Below are positions 7,328-14,024 of a DNA stretch of 23,199 nt, piece by piece. The notes under the pieces are model-generated. The model was given only the letters and a program-made list of their open reading frames with translations. It did no database searches and was not told where the DNA came from. The DNA is from an uncultured Eubacterium sp. Its GTDB lineage: Bacteria; Bacillota; Clostridia; Oscillospirales; Acutalibacteraceae. The DNA lies in assembly GCA_910577195.1 (NCBI GenBank), contig CAJTLP010000011.1:1-23199 (forward strand), in the 5' to 3' direction. The position numbers and the translations under genes were made by a program. Each line of letters starts with the position of its first letter. Within the stretch, counting starts at the first letter, position 1.

Positions 7328-8053
7328 TCACTTTTCCTCTGAATAAAAACGGCAGCCCTCACCGGTGCCAAGCACCTGCGGAAGCATATCATCCTTAGAA
7401 CCATTTGCTTTTAACTTGCCGTTTGCAAGAATGACAATCTCATCTGCGATTTTCAAAATACGCTCCTGATGAGAAATAATAATAATTGTGTTTTCTTTTT
7501 TGGATTGAAGTTTTTCAAAAACCTTAATCAGATTATGAAAGCTCCACAAATCAATACCTGCCTCAGGCTCGTCGAAAACGGAAAGCGGAGTCTTTCTGGC
7601 AAGAACACTGGCAATTTCAATTCTCTTAAGCTCACCGCCTGAAAGACTTGTATCAACATCGCGGTTAATATAATCCCTTGCACAAAGTCCTACCTCTGAA
7701 AGGTATTCACACGCACCTGCTGCGGAAAGATTTTCTCCAGCTGCAAGACGGATTAAATCAATAACCTTAATTCCCTTGAATCTTACAGGCTGCTGAAAAG
7801 CATAGCTGACACCCAGATTTGCTCTTTCGGTTATGCTTAAATCCGTTATATCCTGTCCGTTATACAGAATCCTGCCGCCTGTAGGCTTTTCGATACCTGC
7901 AATCAGCTTGGCAAGTGTTGACTTTCCGCCGCCGTTCGGACCTGTAATAACCGTCAGCTTATTATCCTCAAAAATATAATTCAGATTATCAACAATGACC
8001 TTTTCCCTGCCGTTTTCCTCAACGCTGAAGGTAAGGTCTTTCAGTTCAAGCAT
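7328..8053 (-). CDS. sufC: SufC-type ABC ATPase for Fe-S cluster assembly
   Basis: SufC hydrolyses ATP to drive conformational change in the SufB/D scaffold; it is soluble, not a transporter. The 241 residues contain Walker A GPNGGGKST (38-46), Q-loop FQQP, signature LSGGELKR (137-144), Walker B LSVFDEP (158-163) with the SufC-typical EAGIDLWSF continuation, and the switch His in ISHQER (about 195). AAGGAGCG lies upstream of the ATG. The stop overlaps the region in front of the scaffold gene, so the two are translationally close. A TTGATT-N17-TATAAT promoter sits about 50 bases upstream. No iscR-like regulator is adjacent. Confidence 0.94.
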   Translation of the reverse strand: MLELKDLTFSVEENGREKVIVDNLNYIFEDNKLTVITGPNGGGKSTLAKLIAGIEKPTGGRILYNGQDITDLSITERANLGVSYAFQQPVRFKGIKVIDLIRLAAGENLSAAGACEYLSEVGLCARDYINRDVDTSLSGGELKRIEIASVLARKTPLSVFDEPEAGIDLWSFHNLIKVFEKLQSKKENTIIIISHQERILKIADEIVILANGKLKANGSKDDMLPQVLGTGEGCRFYSEEK

Positions 8054-8101
8054 TTATATCGCTCCTTTTATAATATATAAATATTATTACATTCTTTTAG
8101 C

Positions 8102-8130
8102 ATTATACAAAAACAATTTCCAAAAATCAA
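8102..8130 (-). promoter_or_regulatory. Promoter of the sufCB operon
   Basis: On the minus strand, TTGATT (8125-8130), a 17-base spacer and a perfect TATAAT (8102-8107) precede sufC. Confidence 0.7.
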
Positions 8131-8159
8131 CAGTATATATTATTTGAAAGCATTTGGAT

Positions 8160-9119
8160 TTATTTTTCAAAAGGATAGACCAGTCCCATCTGCGTTCTGC
8201 ATTCGTCCATTATCTTCATACAATCCCTTGTTGCCGAAAAAGGAATATAAGCAGATTCCTTTCTGCCCTCTCTGATTTCCTCTGATACAAGATTAAATTC
8301 CGTAAGATAATCGGTTTTGCCGTTAAATACCTGCTTGCCCTTTTCATTCTTCAGTATTGCTTTTGACGCCATATGAAAAAATACAGGCAGACTGATTGTT
8401 CCTCTGTCTCCCTTTATGATGCAGTTTTCTTTTACTCTGCAAAGGGACATATTCAGCGTACAATAAAAATCATCATATTCAAGAATCACTTTCTCGCTTA
8501 TATCAATTCCGTCCTTTAATTTACCCTGGCATTTCATATTTTTCGGATAGCCAAACAGATTATAGCAGTAGGTGATCGGATAAATTCCTATATCAAGAAG
8601 CGCTCCTCCTGCAGTTTCAGGCATCAATACTCTTGAATTTTTCGGCATAAGAATACCCGGAAAAGCGTAATTGATAACAACGCTCTTTATTTTTCCGATT
8701 TCATTATTTTTGACCCACTTTTTTACAGTCAGTGCAACACCACTGAACCACGTCCACATTGCCTCGCAAAAATAAGTATTTGTCTTTTCGGCTGTATGAA
8801 TAAGAGTATCCACATCTTTTACAGATACACCAACAGGCTTTTCACAAAGAACAGGTTTGCCTAGTTCCATAGCACGCACTGCATAGTTCACATGGGCAGT
8901 ATGCGGTGTAGCAATATAGACAGCATCAACATCATCACGATTTACTGCACTGTCCAAATCATTATACACCTGAGCACCGTATTTTTCAGCAAATGCATTT
9001 GCCTTCTCTGAATTTCTGCCGTATACAGATGTTATAATATGATTGCCTTTCACGATTTCTCTTGCAGTAGAATTGGCAATACTTCCATTTCCGATATATG
9101 CCCATCTGAATTTTTGCAT
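8160..9119 (-). CDS. Gfo/Idh/MocA-family NAD(P)-dependent oxidoreductase
   Basis: This is a sugar- or polyol-type dehydrogenase of 319 residues. The N-terminal Rossmann domain shows GNGSIA (about 10-15, the GxGxxA dinucleotide loop). The conserved CEKPVG (about 92-97) holds the EKP motif whose Lys takes part in catalysis. GGALLDIGIYPITY carries the Asp/Tyr substrate-side motif. The C-terminal half is the usual beta-sheet dimerisation domain. The ATG at 9119 is preferred: AAGGAG lies just upstream, and a longer reading from 9212 would run through its own promoter. Substrate cannot be deduced. It stands alone, between the suf promoter and the hydrogenase remnants. Confidence 0.9.
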   Translation of the reverse strand: MQKFRWAYIGNGSIANSTAREIVKGNHIITSVYGRNSEKANAFAEKYGAQVYNDLDSAVNRDDVDAVYIATPHTAHVNYAVRAMELGKPVLCEKPVGVSVKDVDTLIHTAEKTNTYFCEAMWTWFSGVALTVKKWVKNNEIGKIKSVVINYAFPGILMPKNSRVLMPETAGGALLDIGIYPITYCYNLFGYPKNMKCQGKLKDGIDISEKVILEYDDFYCTLNMSLCRVKENCIIKGDRGTISLPVFFHMASKAILKNEKGKQVFNGKTDYLTEFNLVSEEIREGRKESAYIPFSATRDCMKIMDECRTQMGLVYPFEK

Positions 9120-9149
9120 AGCATAAGCTCCTTTTATATTTCTGAATAT

Positions 9150-9178
9150 ATAATACCACAAGCACATACATAACGCAA
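9150..9178 (-). promoter_or_regulatory. Promoter of the Gfo/Idh/MocA gene
   Basis: TTGCGT (9173-9178), a 17-base spacer and TATTAT (9150-9155) on the minus strand give a leader of about 25-30 bases to the ATG at 9119. Confidence 0.55.
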
Positions 9179-9212
9179 AATAAAATGAATTCTGCATAGC
9201 CATATAAAGCAT

Positions 9213-9241
9213 TAAGCCGTGAGCAAAACGCTCACGGCTTA
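9213..9241. terminator. Perfect hairpin after the hydF remnant
   Basis: TAAGCCGTGAGC pairs perfectly with GCTCACGGCTTA around a five-base loop. T tracts are weak on both sides, so it may be a poor terminator. The bases just before it on the plus strand (9187-9201, GAATTCTGCATAGCC) resemble the repeat found at 12016-12027, which is also followed by a hairpin. Confidence 0.55.
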
Positions 9242-9295
9242 TATCTTGTTATATGCATCTTTTAATAACGGTAAATACTGTACAAATATCAAAAA

Positions 9296-9935
9296 CTACA
9301 CCAATGATTTTATTTCAGGAATCGGAGCGATAACACGAGGCAGAATGCCCTGCATATATGCAAGTGCTGTTCCGTAGTTCGTAAAAGCAGTACCCTGCTG
9401 CTGAGGTAAAATAAGCCTGCCCTTAGGTGCTGCTGAATCAATCGGTGTTACAAGAACCACAATATTGCCCGGACCGATTAAGTCACCGACAAAATTTACA
9501 CCATTCGTTTCATTTTTTACGCATTTGCCGAGTGCGTTTTTCAATTCTTCAATGCCTGTTTTTTCCAAAGCACTGGTATAGATTATATTTTCCTCGTTCT
9601 TAGGAAAAGAAGCCATTAAATCTGATTTATTAACTGCTATGAGATACGAAGTACCATTCTTTTTGAACAGCGAAATAAGCCTGCTTTCAATATCATTAAG
9701 CACAGGATGGGTTGTTACAAGAACTGCAATATCACATTTATGCAAAATTTTTTCAACCGCTGCAATTCGCTTTTCACCGAGCAGACTTTCATCGTCATAT
9801 CCCGGTGTGTCAATCATAACAACAGGACCGAGCGGTAAAAGCTCCATTGTTTTTTTACAGCGTCAGTTGTGGTTCCTTTTATATCACTTACAACAGATAA
9901 ATCCTGGCCTGTTACAGCATTAACAAGCCTGCTTT
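9296..9935 (-). pseudogene. hydF: hydF remnant ([FeFe]-hydrogenase maturation GTPase)
   Basis: HydF is the GTPase scaffold that builds and delivers the H-cluster subcluster. What survives starts just after the P-loop: S-R-L-V-N-A-V-T-G-Q, then the G2/G3 regions (KGTTTDAVKK, IDTPGYDD) and G4 NKSD. Three lesions are visible. The GxxNAGKS P-loop is missing. A run of seven A (9850-9856 as T) is one short, shifting the frame right before MELLPLGP. Residues LILPQQQ join directly to TNYGTALAYMQG near 9385-9396, removing about 170 residues, including the CxH and HCxxC ligands of the 4Fe-4S cluster. The protein cannot bind GTP normally or hold a cluster. The frame from 9847 to 9296 is open for 183 codons but almost certainly non-functional. 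Confidence 0.85.
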
Positions 9936-9995
9936 AATTTCTTCATCACAGATAAATTCTTCTGCCTTAAGTGATTTCAGATTATATTCAGACAT
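9912..9995 (-). pseudogene. hydG: hydG remnant: start codon and about 20 codons only
   Basis: The ATG at 9995 overlaps the hydE stop (9988-9990) and has GGGAG ahead, as in an intact translationally coupled operon. The 27-codon frame begins MSEYNLKSLKAEEFICDEEI, matching the start of the tyrosine lyase HydG, which makes CO and cyanide for the H-cluster. It then runs into hydF sequence in the wrong frame at AAAGCAGGC (about 9930-9937) and stops. Nearly all of hydG, with its radical-SAM motif, is deleted. Identification rests on a short stretch plus its position between hydE and hydF. Confidence 0.7.
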
Positions 9996-10848
9996 ATAAT
10001 TCTCCCTTGTAATCGCCGCGGTTTGTTACGATCTGACAACCGATTGCGTTTATTTTTTTTCGTAAATGATCAATGTTTTGTGCCGCTTCATCACCTGTAT
10101 AAATTTTATTGTCATAAAGTGTGTATTTTTCTCTTGCGTTCAACGGCGAAAGATTTGGCATAATGACATTGGCTCCTGCCAAAATGCCCTTTTCATGTCC
10201 AAAAGGGTCAGCAGTTGCAAGTGCCGTTGTTGCAGGCAAAAGCACATTTGGCAATGTCAGCCGTATCAGTGCAAGCATAAAAAGAGTAAGTTCAGCTGAG
10301 CCTTAACTTTCATCTGCAAACGGTGTGTCCTTATGTGGTATAAACGGTCCTATGCTGACCATATGCGGATTCAGTTTTTTCAAAAAAACCAGCTCGTTTG
10401 ACAAATGCTCCGGTGTCTGAAAAGGTGAACCAACCATAAAACCTGCTCCCACCTGATAGCCGAGTGACAGTGTAACTGCACAGTCTTCGTGCCGTACTTT
10501 CAGCTTTCTGATTATTCTGCAAAGTCTTTCATCAGTAAAAAATGTGTCTTCTCCGCCTTGAAGCACAAAGGTACGAAAGCCCAAATTATATCCGTAATCG
10601 GCACATTCAAGTATTTCTTTTTCACTGAGTCTGTAGCGCCGGACTGATTTGTTGCTTCGCCGAATGCCGCAATAATAACAATCATTTCTGCAATAATTGG
10701 AAAATTCAATTAATCCTCTTACATAAATCGTATCACCGTAAATTTGCCGGAGAACAGCTGACGCACTTTCAAAAAGCTGTTTTTCACATTGCTTGCGGTT
10801 TTTTATTAAAAACAAATATTCTTCAGATAACAAAACTGAGTTTTTGTA
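9988..10848 (-). pseudogene. hydE: hydE remnant (radical SAM H-cluster maturase)
   Basis: HydE is a radical SAM enzyme needed to build the [FeFe]-hydrogenase active site. The radical-SAM cluster motif is intact (CRNDCYYCG), as are RTFVLQGGEDTFFTDERL, GFMVGSP, HMVSIGPFIPHKDTPFADE and the C-terminal LPNVLLPATTALATADPFG and EKGILAGANVIMPNLSP. There are three lesions. The first few codons are lost at the junction with hydB. About 50 residues, including the conserved RHE segment, are deleted in frame between TLSLG and YQVGAG (near 10459). An in-frame TAA (10303-10305) follows FADES, after which homology resumes in the same frame. An upstream fragment of 176 codons and a downstream fragment of 96 are each open. 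Confidence 0.87.
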
Positions 10849-11783
10849 AATCCGGCAATCGTCATGGCTTCAATTATGCAGTGCGGATCTCCCTCAAGGA
10901 CGGAACGATCCATAAAGGCATCCGGATCTCCCACATCTGCATTACAAACAACATACTTTTGAGGCGCCTTGTTTGGTGCACAAAGTGCCCACTTGAATCC
11001 TGTCGGAAATCCACCTCCGCCTCTGCCTCGAAGTCCTGAGTCGGAAATACATTTGATAACATCATCAGGTGTCATTGTTGTTAATGCTTTATTGAGTGCC
11101 TGATAACCGTCTCTTGCTATATACTCGTTAATATCTTCAGGGTTAATAACACCGCAGTTTCTGAGAACAATTCTGTCCTGTGAACGGTAGAATGCAGTTT
11201 CTTTTAATGTAACATATTTCGGATTTTTAGGCTGAACCTTTCCGGTATCGGCATAAACAAGCCTTTCAACAATATGTTCCTTGAGAAGATGTGACTCAAC
11301 AATTTCCTCAACGTCTTCAATCTTAACCTGGCTGTAGAATGTACCTTCGGGATAAACAATAACTACCGGACCAAGTCCGCATGCACCGATACACCGGCAG
11401 GCAGTGATAGAAAATTTTCCGTCAGGAGTACATTCATCAACACCAATGCCAAGCTTTTCTGTCAGAGCATCAAGAAGGGTTTGTGAGCCTTTAACATAAC
11501 AGGCAGTACCCATACATACAGATATATTATATTTTCCCTTCGGTGCTAATGAAAACTGTGCATAGAAGGTTGCAACACCATATACTTTTTAAAGCGGAAC
11601 ATCCATACCTTCGGCAATCATGCTCTGCACTTCAATCGGCAAATAACCGTAAATTTCTTGTGCTTCCTGCACAACTGCCATCAAACGGCTTTTATCATGC
11701 TTGTTTTGTTCAATCACTTCATCGAGCAGAGCTTTCTGCTTCGGAGTACCCTTAAAAGGAAGTGTACTTAGTTTCTTTTGCAT
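10806..11783 (-). pseudogene. hydC-hydB remnant: fused, stop-interrupted and truncated hydrogenase subunits
   Basis: These encode the electron-transfer subunits of an NAD(H)-linked, probably bifurcating [FeFe]-hydrogenase. From the ATG at 11783 (GAGAGG ahead), the frame encodes the helical start of a HydC/NuoE-like protein. A TAA (11589-11591) interrupts MDVPL-KVYGVATFYAQF, where the family has Glu (GAA). In the same frame follow the 2Fe-2S cysteines (SVCMGTAC and ACRCIGAC). After GLGPVVIVYPEGTFYS the sequence becomes HydB, starting past that subunit's own N-terminal ferredoxin domain. It continues through the FMN/NADH glycine loop GLRGRGGGGFPTGFKW and breaks off after IIEAMTIAGF. About 400 C-terminal HydB residues are gone, and no catalytic hydA remains. 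Confidence 0.85.
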
Positions 11784-11821
11784 AACTGTTTTCCTCTCTG
11801 ATAATAATTGATATTTGCTCT

Positions 11822-11892
11822 GCATAAATTTCCACAAACATTTATGCTTTACACCATTTTATTTCAGCATAAGTTTGTTGAAAAATAAACAA
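11822..11892. promoter_or_regulatory. Rex-like operator and second palindrome upstream of the hydrogenase remnant
   Basis: TTGTTGAAAAATAAACAA (11875-11892) fits the clostridial Rex consensus TTGTTAANNNNTTAACAA at 12 of 14 defined positions. Rex is the NADH-sensing repressor of fermentative and hydrogenase genes. A second inverted repeat, GCATAAAT-N10-ATTTATGC (11822-11847), lies nearer the start codon. A promoter could not be fixed with confidence. This is inference from consensus matching only. Confidence 0.45.
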
Positions 11893-11966
11893 AAATTATA
11901 TAATTCTCATTATTTTACAGCATTTTTTGTTCAGCCAACTGAAAAACATTCTGCAAATAGACTTTT

Positions 11967-12083
11967 CTTTCGGAAATATGCACTATAAACAAACATCAAT
12001 TCCGATTACATATCAATTCTGCATAGCTGCATAATCACATATAAAAAGCGTTGAGATTAAAATCCCAACGCTTTTGTTTTTTT
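11967..12083 (+). repeat. Dispersed repeat, copy 1, ending in a hairpin terminator
   Basis: The segment aligns with 12462-12580. The core CCGATTACATATCAATTCTG (from 12002) is identical in both copies, and flanks such as GCACTATAAAC/GCACCATAAAC are closely similar. Both end with an AAAAGCGTTG-type hairpin and T run. In copy 1 AAAAGCGTTG pairs with CAACGCTTTT (12044-12075), followed by GTTTTTTT, a strong plus-strand terminator with no plus-strand gene in front of it. The whole stretch 11784-12279 has no credible gene. Apart from this repeat and the Rex-like site, I see nothing in it. Confidence 0.7.
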
Positions 12084-12279
12084 CTACTTTATACTGTATA
12101 TAAGCTCTAAAATTATTATATCTGAAACTTAAATTTGAGTATATTTTATTGTCAAAATTTTTCAATATTAAAAACGCATATGCTTCACAAACTATACTTG
12201 CAAGAGCGAAAAATGATTTTTGAAATTACAGATTTCATTCTTCACTTTTGTAAGTAAACAGAAAAAGAGGTGTATTCAA

Positions 12280-12534
12280 ATGTCAAGCAATAAGAATGTT
12301 GTTCCAGAGGCTAAGGAAGCTCTTAACAGATTCAAGATGGAAGCTGCTGCTGAAGTTGGTGTTAACCTTAAGAATGGTTACAATGGTGACCTTACTTCAA
12401 AGCAGGCTGGTTCAGTAGGCGGCCAGATGGTTAATATAATGTGTCCTGTACAAACGGTACATTTCAACCGTGAAATCCGCACCATAAACGGGCATAATCT
12501 GCCGATTACATATCAATTCTGCCTTGCAGTATAA
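12280..12534 (+). CDS. Alpha/beta-type small acid-soluble spore protein with replaced C-terminus
   Basis: SASPs saturate spore DNA, protect it from UV and heat, and are later cut by GPR. Residues 1-51 are a typical alpha/beta SASP: VPEAKEALNRFKMEAAAEVGV, then GYNGDLTSKQAGSVGGQMV, including the GPR cleavage region. Normally 10-15 more residues (KxMI...) follow. Here the sequence switches after GGQMV to 33 residues (NIMCPVQTVHFNREIRT... to CLAV) encoded by the dispersed repeat at 12462-12580, so the protein is 84 residues instead of about 65. GAGGTG precedes the ATG at 12280. A CAAACTA resembling a sigma-G -10 lies at 12188-12194, but no good -35 is seen. The DNA-binding helix 2 may be compromised. 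Confidence 0.82.
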   Translation: MSSNKNVVPEAKEALNRFKMEAAAEVGVNLKNGYNGDLTSKQAGSVGGQMVNIMCPVQTVHFNREIRTINGHNLPITYQFCLAV

Positions 12535-12580
12535 GCCTATAACAAAAGCGTTGGAATCATCACTCCAGCGCTTTGTTTTT
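12462..12580 (+). repeat. Dispersed repeat, copy 2, forming the end of the SASP gene
   Basis: The copy matches 11967-12083; its identical core starts at 12502, exactly 500 bases after copy 1. It encodes the last residues of the SASP frame (ending PITYQFCLAV). Copy 1 would read PITYQFCIAA in the same place, which suggests the element carries a short peptide-like 3' coding end. It finishes in the terminator at 12545-12580. Confidence 0.7.
12545..12580. terminator. Terminator shared by the SASP and HipA-like kinase genes
   Basis: AAAGCGTTGGA pairs with TCCAGCGCTTT (11 pairs, one G-U), followed on the plus strand by GTTTTTT. On the minus strand the stem overlaps the last kinase codons and is followed by a short T run, so it can serve both converging genes. 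Confidence 0.85.
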
Positions 12581-13363
12581 TAACTGCTTTTCTATCACAT
12601 ATCGAACTCTGTCGATTATTTCGTCGTTATAATATTCTTTTAATTCATCAAGAATAACATCGACATCTGTCATAGAAAAATTAATTTTCAATTGTTTCCC
12701 ATAAAGCTCCTGCGAAGCAGAAGTCTGTACTTTGAAAGTGCCAAAAGGCTTAGCGGTCACTCTCATAATGTGCTTATCCGTATCACCGTCAAGCCAAAAG
12801 CCTTCCAAATCCGATAATAAAGACAAGCCCTGATCAAAATATGGGCATAGCGAAAACACATTTGTATCGGGATTTCTAATAATTGCAATGTTATTTGTAT
12901 GCCTGTCTTCATTCAGGAAGAAAGCATCAATCTCAATCATTGCAGTTAAATATTCTCCAAATTTTTTGATATTCGTTACTTCTTGAACAAAATCAACGGT
13001 ATATTTAATTCTGTCGTTTGCGTTTTCAAATTCACGCAGTTTTCTGCTCAAACCTATTTTTTTGTAAAGCCTGTGCAATCGCTCAAGAGGAATAAGTTCA
13101 TCACCTTTTTTCAAAAAGTTATTGCTGTAACAACCGCTTCTGTTATGGTATCCGAACTCAATTTTAACAGGCTCATACGACACAAAATTTGTAATGTTAG
13201 TCTTTGCAAGTAATTTAGATATAACAACCTCTGCCAATCCTTCATATCCCATATGGTCTGCCTTGTACCAAATTCCATTTACAAACCATTTGGGCTGATT
13301 GCCTTTGGAGGAGTGATTTGCACTTTCAATAATTTCATTTTCAGATAATTTAATTTGCTGCAT
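12560..13363 (-). CDS. HipA-like protein kinase core
   Basis: This is a predicted HipA-family Ser/Thr kinase of 267 residues, against about 440 for E. coli HipA. Visible motifs are the N-lobe KWFVNGIWYKAD (about 25-36), EGLAEVVISKLL (about 41-52) supplying the helix-C glutamate, GCYSNNFL, the catalytic loop NEDRHTNN (151-158, Asp153 and Asn158) and the metal-binding DQG (177-179) in place of DFG. The N-terminal HipA subdomain is absent here and appears instead on the partner gene. The ATG at 13363 lies inside the end of that gene (14-base overlap), with GAGG ahead, so the two are translationally coupled. Likely a toxin or regulatory kinase held in check by the HTH protein; target unknown. Confidence 0.8.
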   Translation of the reverse strand: MQQIKLSENEIIESANHSSKGNQPKWFVNGIWYKADHMGYEGLAEVVISKLLAKTNITNFVSYEPVKIEFGYHNRSGCYSNNFLKKGDELIPLERLHRLYKKIGLSRKLREFENANDRIKYTVDFVQEVTNIKKFGEYLTAMIEIDAFFLNEDRHTNNIAIIRNPDTNVFSLCPYFDQGLSLLSDLEGFWLDGDTDKHIMRVTAKPFGTFKVQTSASQELYGKQLKINFSMTDVDVILDELKEYYNDEIIDRVRYVIEKQLKNKALE

Positions 13364-13925
13364 ATTTAAACCTCATCCATTGACTGTCTCCATATATCTT
13401 GCCCTTTGTTTGCTCTACAATCTGAATAGGATCATAACTATCAATACCAAGTGCCCTCAAAACCGACTTTTTATCCCCTCTTGATTTTGAAAAACATCTG
13501 TCAGCCAAAAACTCATTAAAATCATCCCATGTAGGGTTTTCATTAACACCAAAAGCACGGTGCAAAATATCGTCTGTTTTATTTGTTATCTTTATTTTTT
13601 CATTCCAAAAATCAACAAAAATCGTGGTACACACTGATGTTTTATACATAAAATCAATTCGCATACCGTATTTATCATAAAACGGCTCTCTCAAATATTT
13701 TGAAATTGTCTGGCGTGATGTACCAAAATGCTCCGCAATTTTTTGCTGTGAAATATTTTGTGCCTGCATCTCTCTCATTTCGTTTATTTGTTCTGAAGTA
13801 AAAGCTTTTTTTCTTCCCACACCGCGATTATTATTCTTGTTAACTTTTGAGGCAATTTTCTTCAGCTGTTCAACATCAGTAGTTCCAAATAATTCATTGC
13901 ACAACTCTTTATAATTAACATTCAT
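13350..13925 (-). CDS. HTH regulator fused to a HipA N-terminal-like domain
   Basis: The 191-residue protein is the likely antitoxin or regulator of the kinase. About 38-80 form a resolvase-type helix-turn-helix (GRKKAFTSEQINEMREMQAQ, then SQQKIAEHFGTSRQTISKYL). About 85-191 match the N-terminal extension seen on many Firmicutes HipA-like kinases: a beta-rich part (TIFVDFWNEKIKITN), AFGVNENPTWDDFNEFLADRC, SRGDKKSVLRALGI and a final DSQWMRF. In this locus that domain is split off the kinase and placed on the DNA-binding partner. I chose the ATG at 13925, with GGCGGTGA ahead; a GTG three codons earlier is possible. A strong promoter and palindromic operator lie directly upstream, indicating autoregulation. 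Confidence 0.8.
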   Translation of the reverse strand: MNVNYKELCNELFGTTDVEQLKKIASKVNKNNNRGVGRKKAFTSEQINEMREMQAQNISQQKIAEHFGTSRQTISKYLREPFYDKYGMRIDFMYKTSVCTTIFVDFWNEKIKITNKTDDILHRAFGVNENPTWDDFNEFLADRCFSKSRGDKKSVLRALGIDSYDPIQIVEQTKGKIYGDSQWMRFKYAAN

Positions 13926-13944
13926 AGCAATCACCGCCTTTATA

Positions 13945-14005
13945 ATATGTAAATTATTTAATTACTTTACATATTTATATTACAATAATAGAACTAAAAT
14001 GTCAA
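13945..14005 (-). promoter_or_regulatory. Promoter and operator of the HTH/HipA-kinase operon
   Basis: A perfect TTGACA (14000-14005), a 17-base spacer and TAATAT (13977-13982) form the promoter. Directly downstream, at the expected start of transcription, ATATGTAAA and TTTACATAT (13945-13953, 13966-13974) form a nine-base inverted repeat with a 12-base centre. This position suits a repressor site bound by the HTH protein. Confidence 0.7.
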
Positions 14006-14024
14006 CATTATTAAATATATTATA

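Noticed and set aside
9119..9212. N-terminal extension of the Gfo/Idh/MocA protein (hydrophobic 31 residues).
   Set aside because: The family starts right at the Rossmann strand, AAGGAG precedes the internal ATG, and the extension covers a good promoter.
9850..9856. HydF frameshift as a pure homopolymer sequencing error.
   Set aside because: Possible for this one lesion, but the large deletions and other stops in the same locus show the genes are dead anyway, so the pseudogene call does not depend on it.
12436..12534. The SASP tail and repeat as part of a transposase or insertion sequence.
   Set aside because: No transposase frame, terminal inverted repeats or target duplication could be recognised; the element is only about 120 bases.
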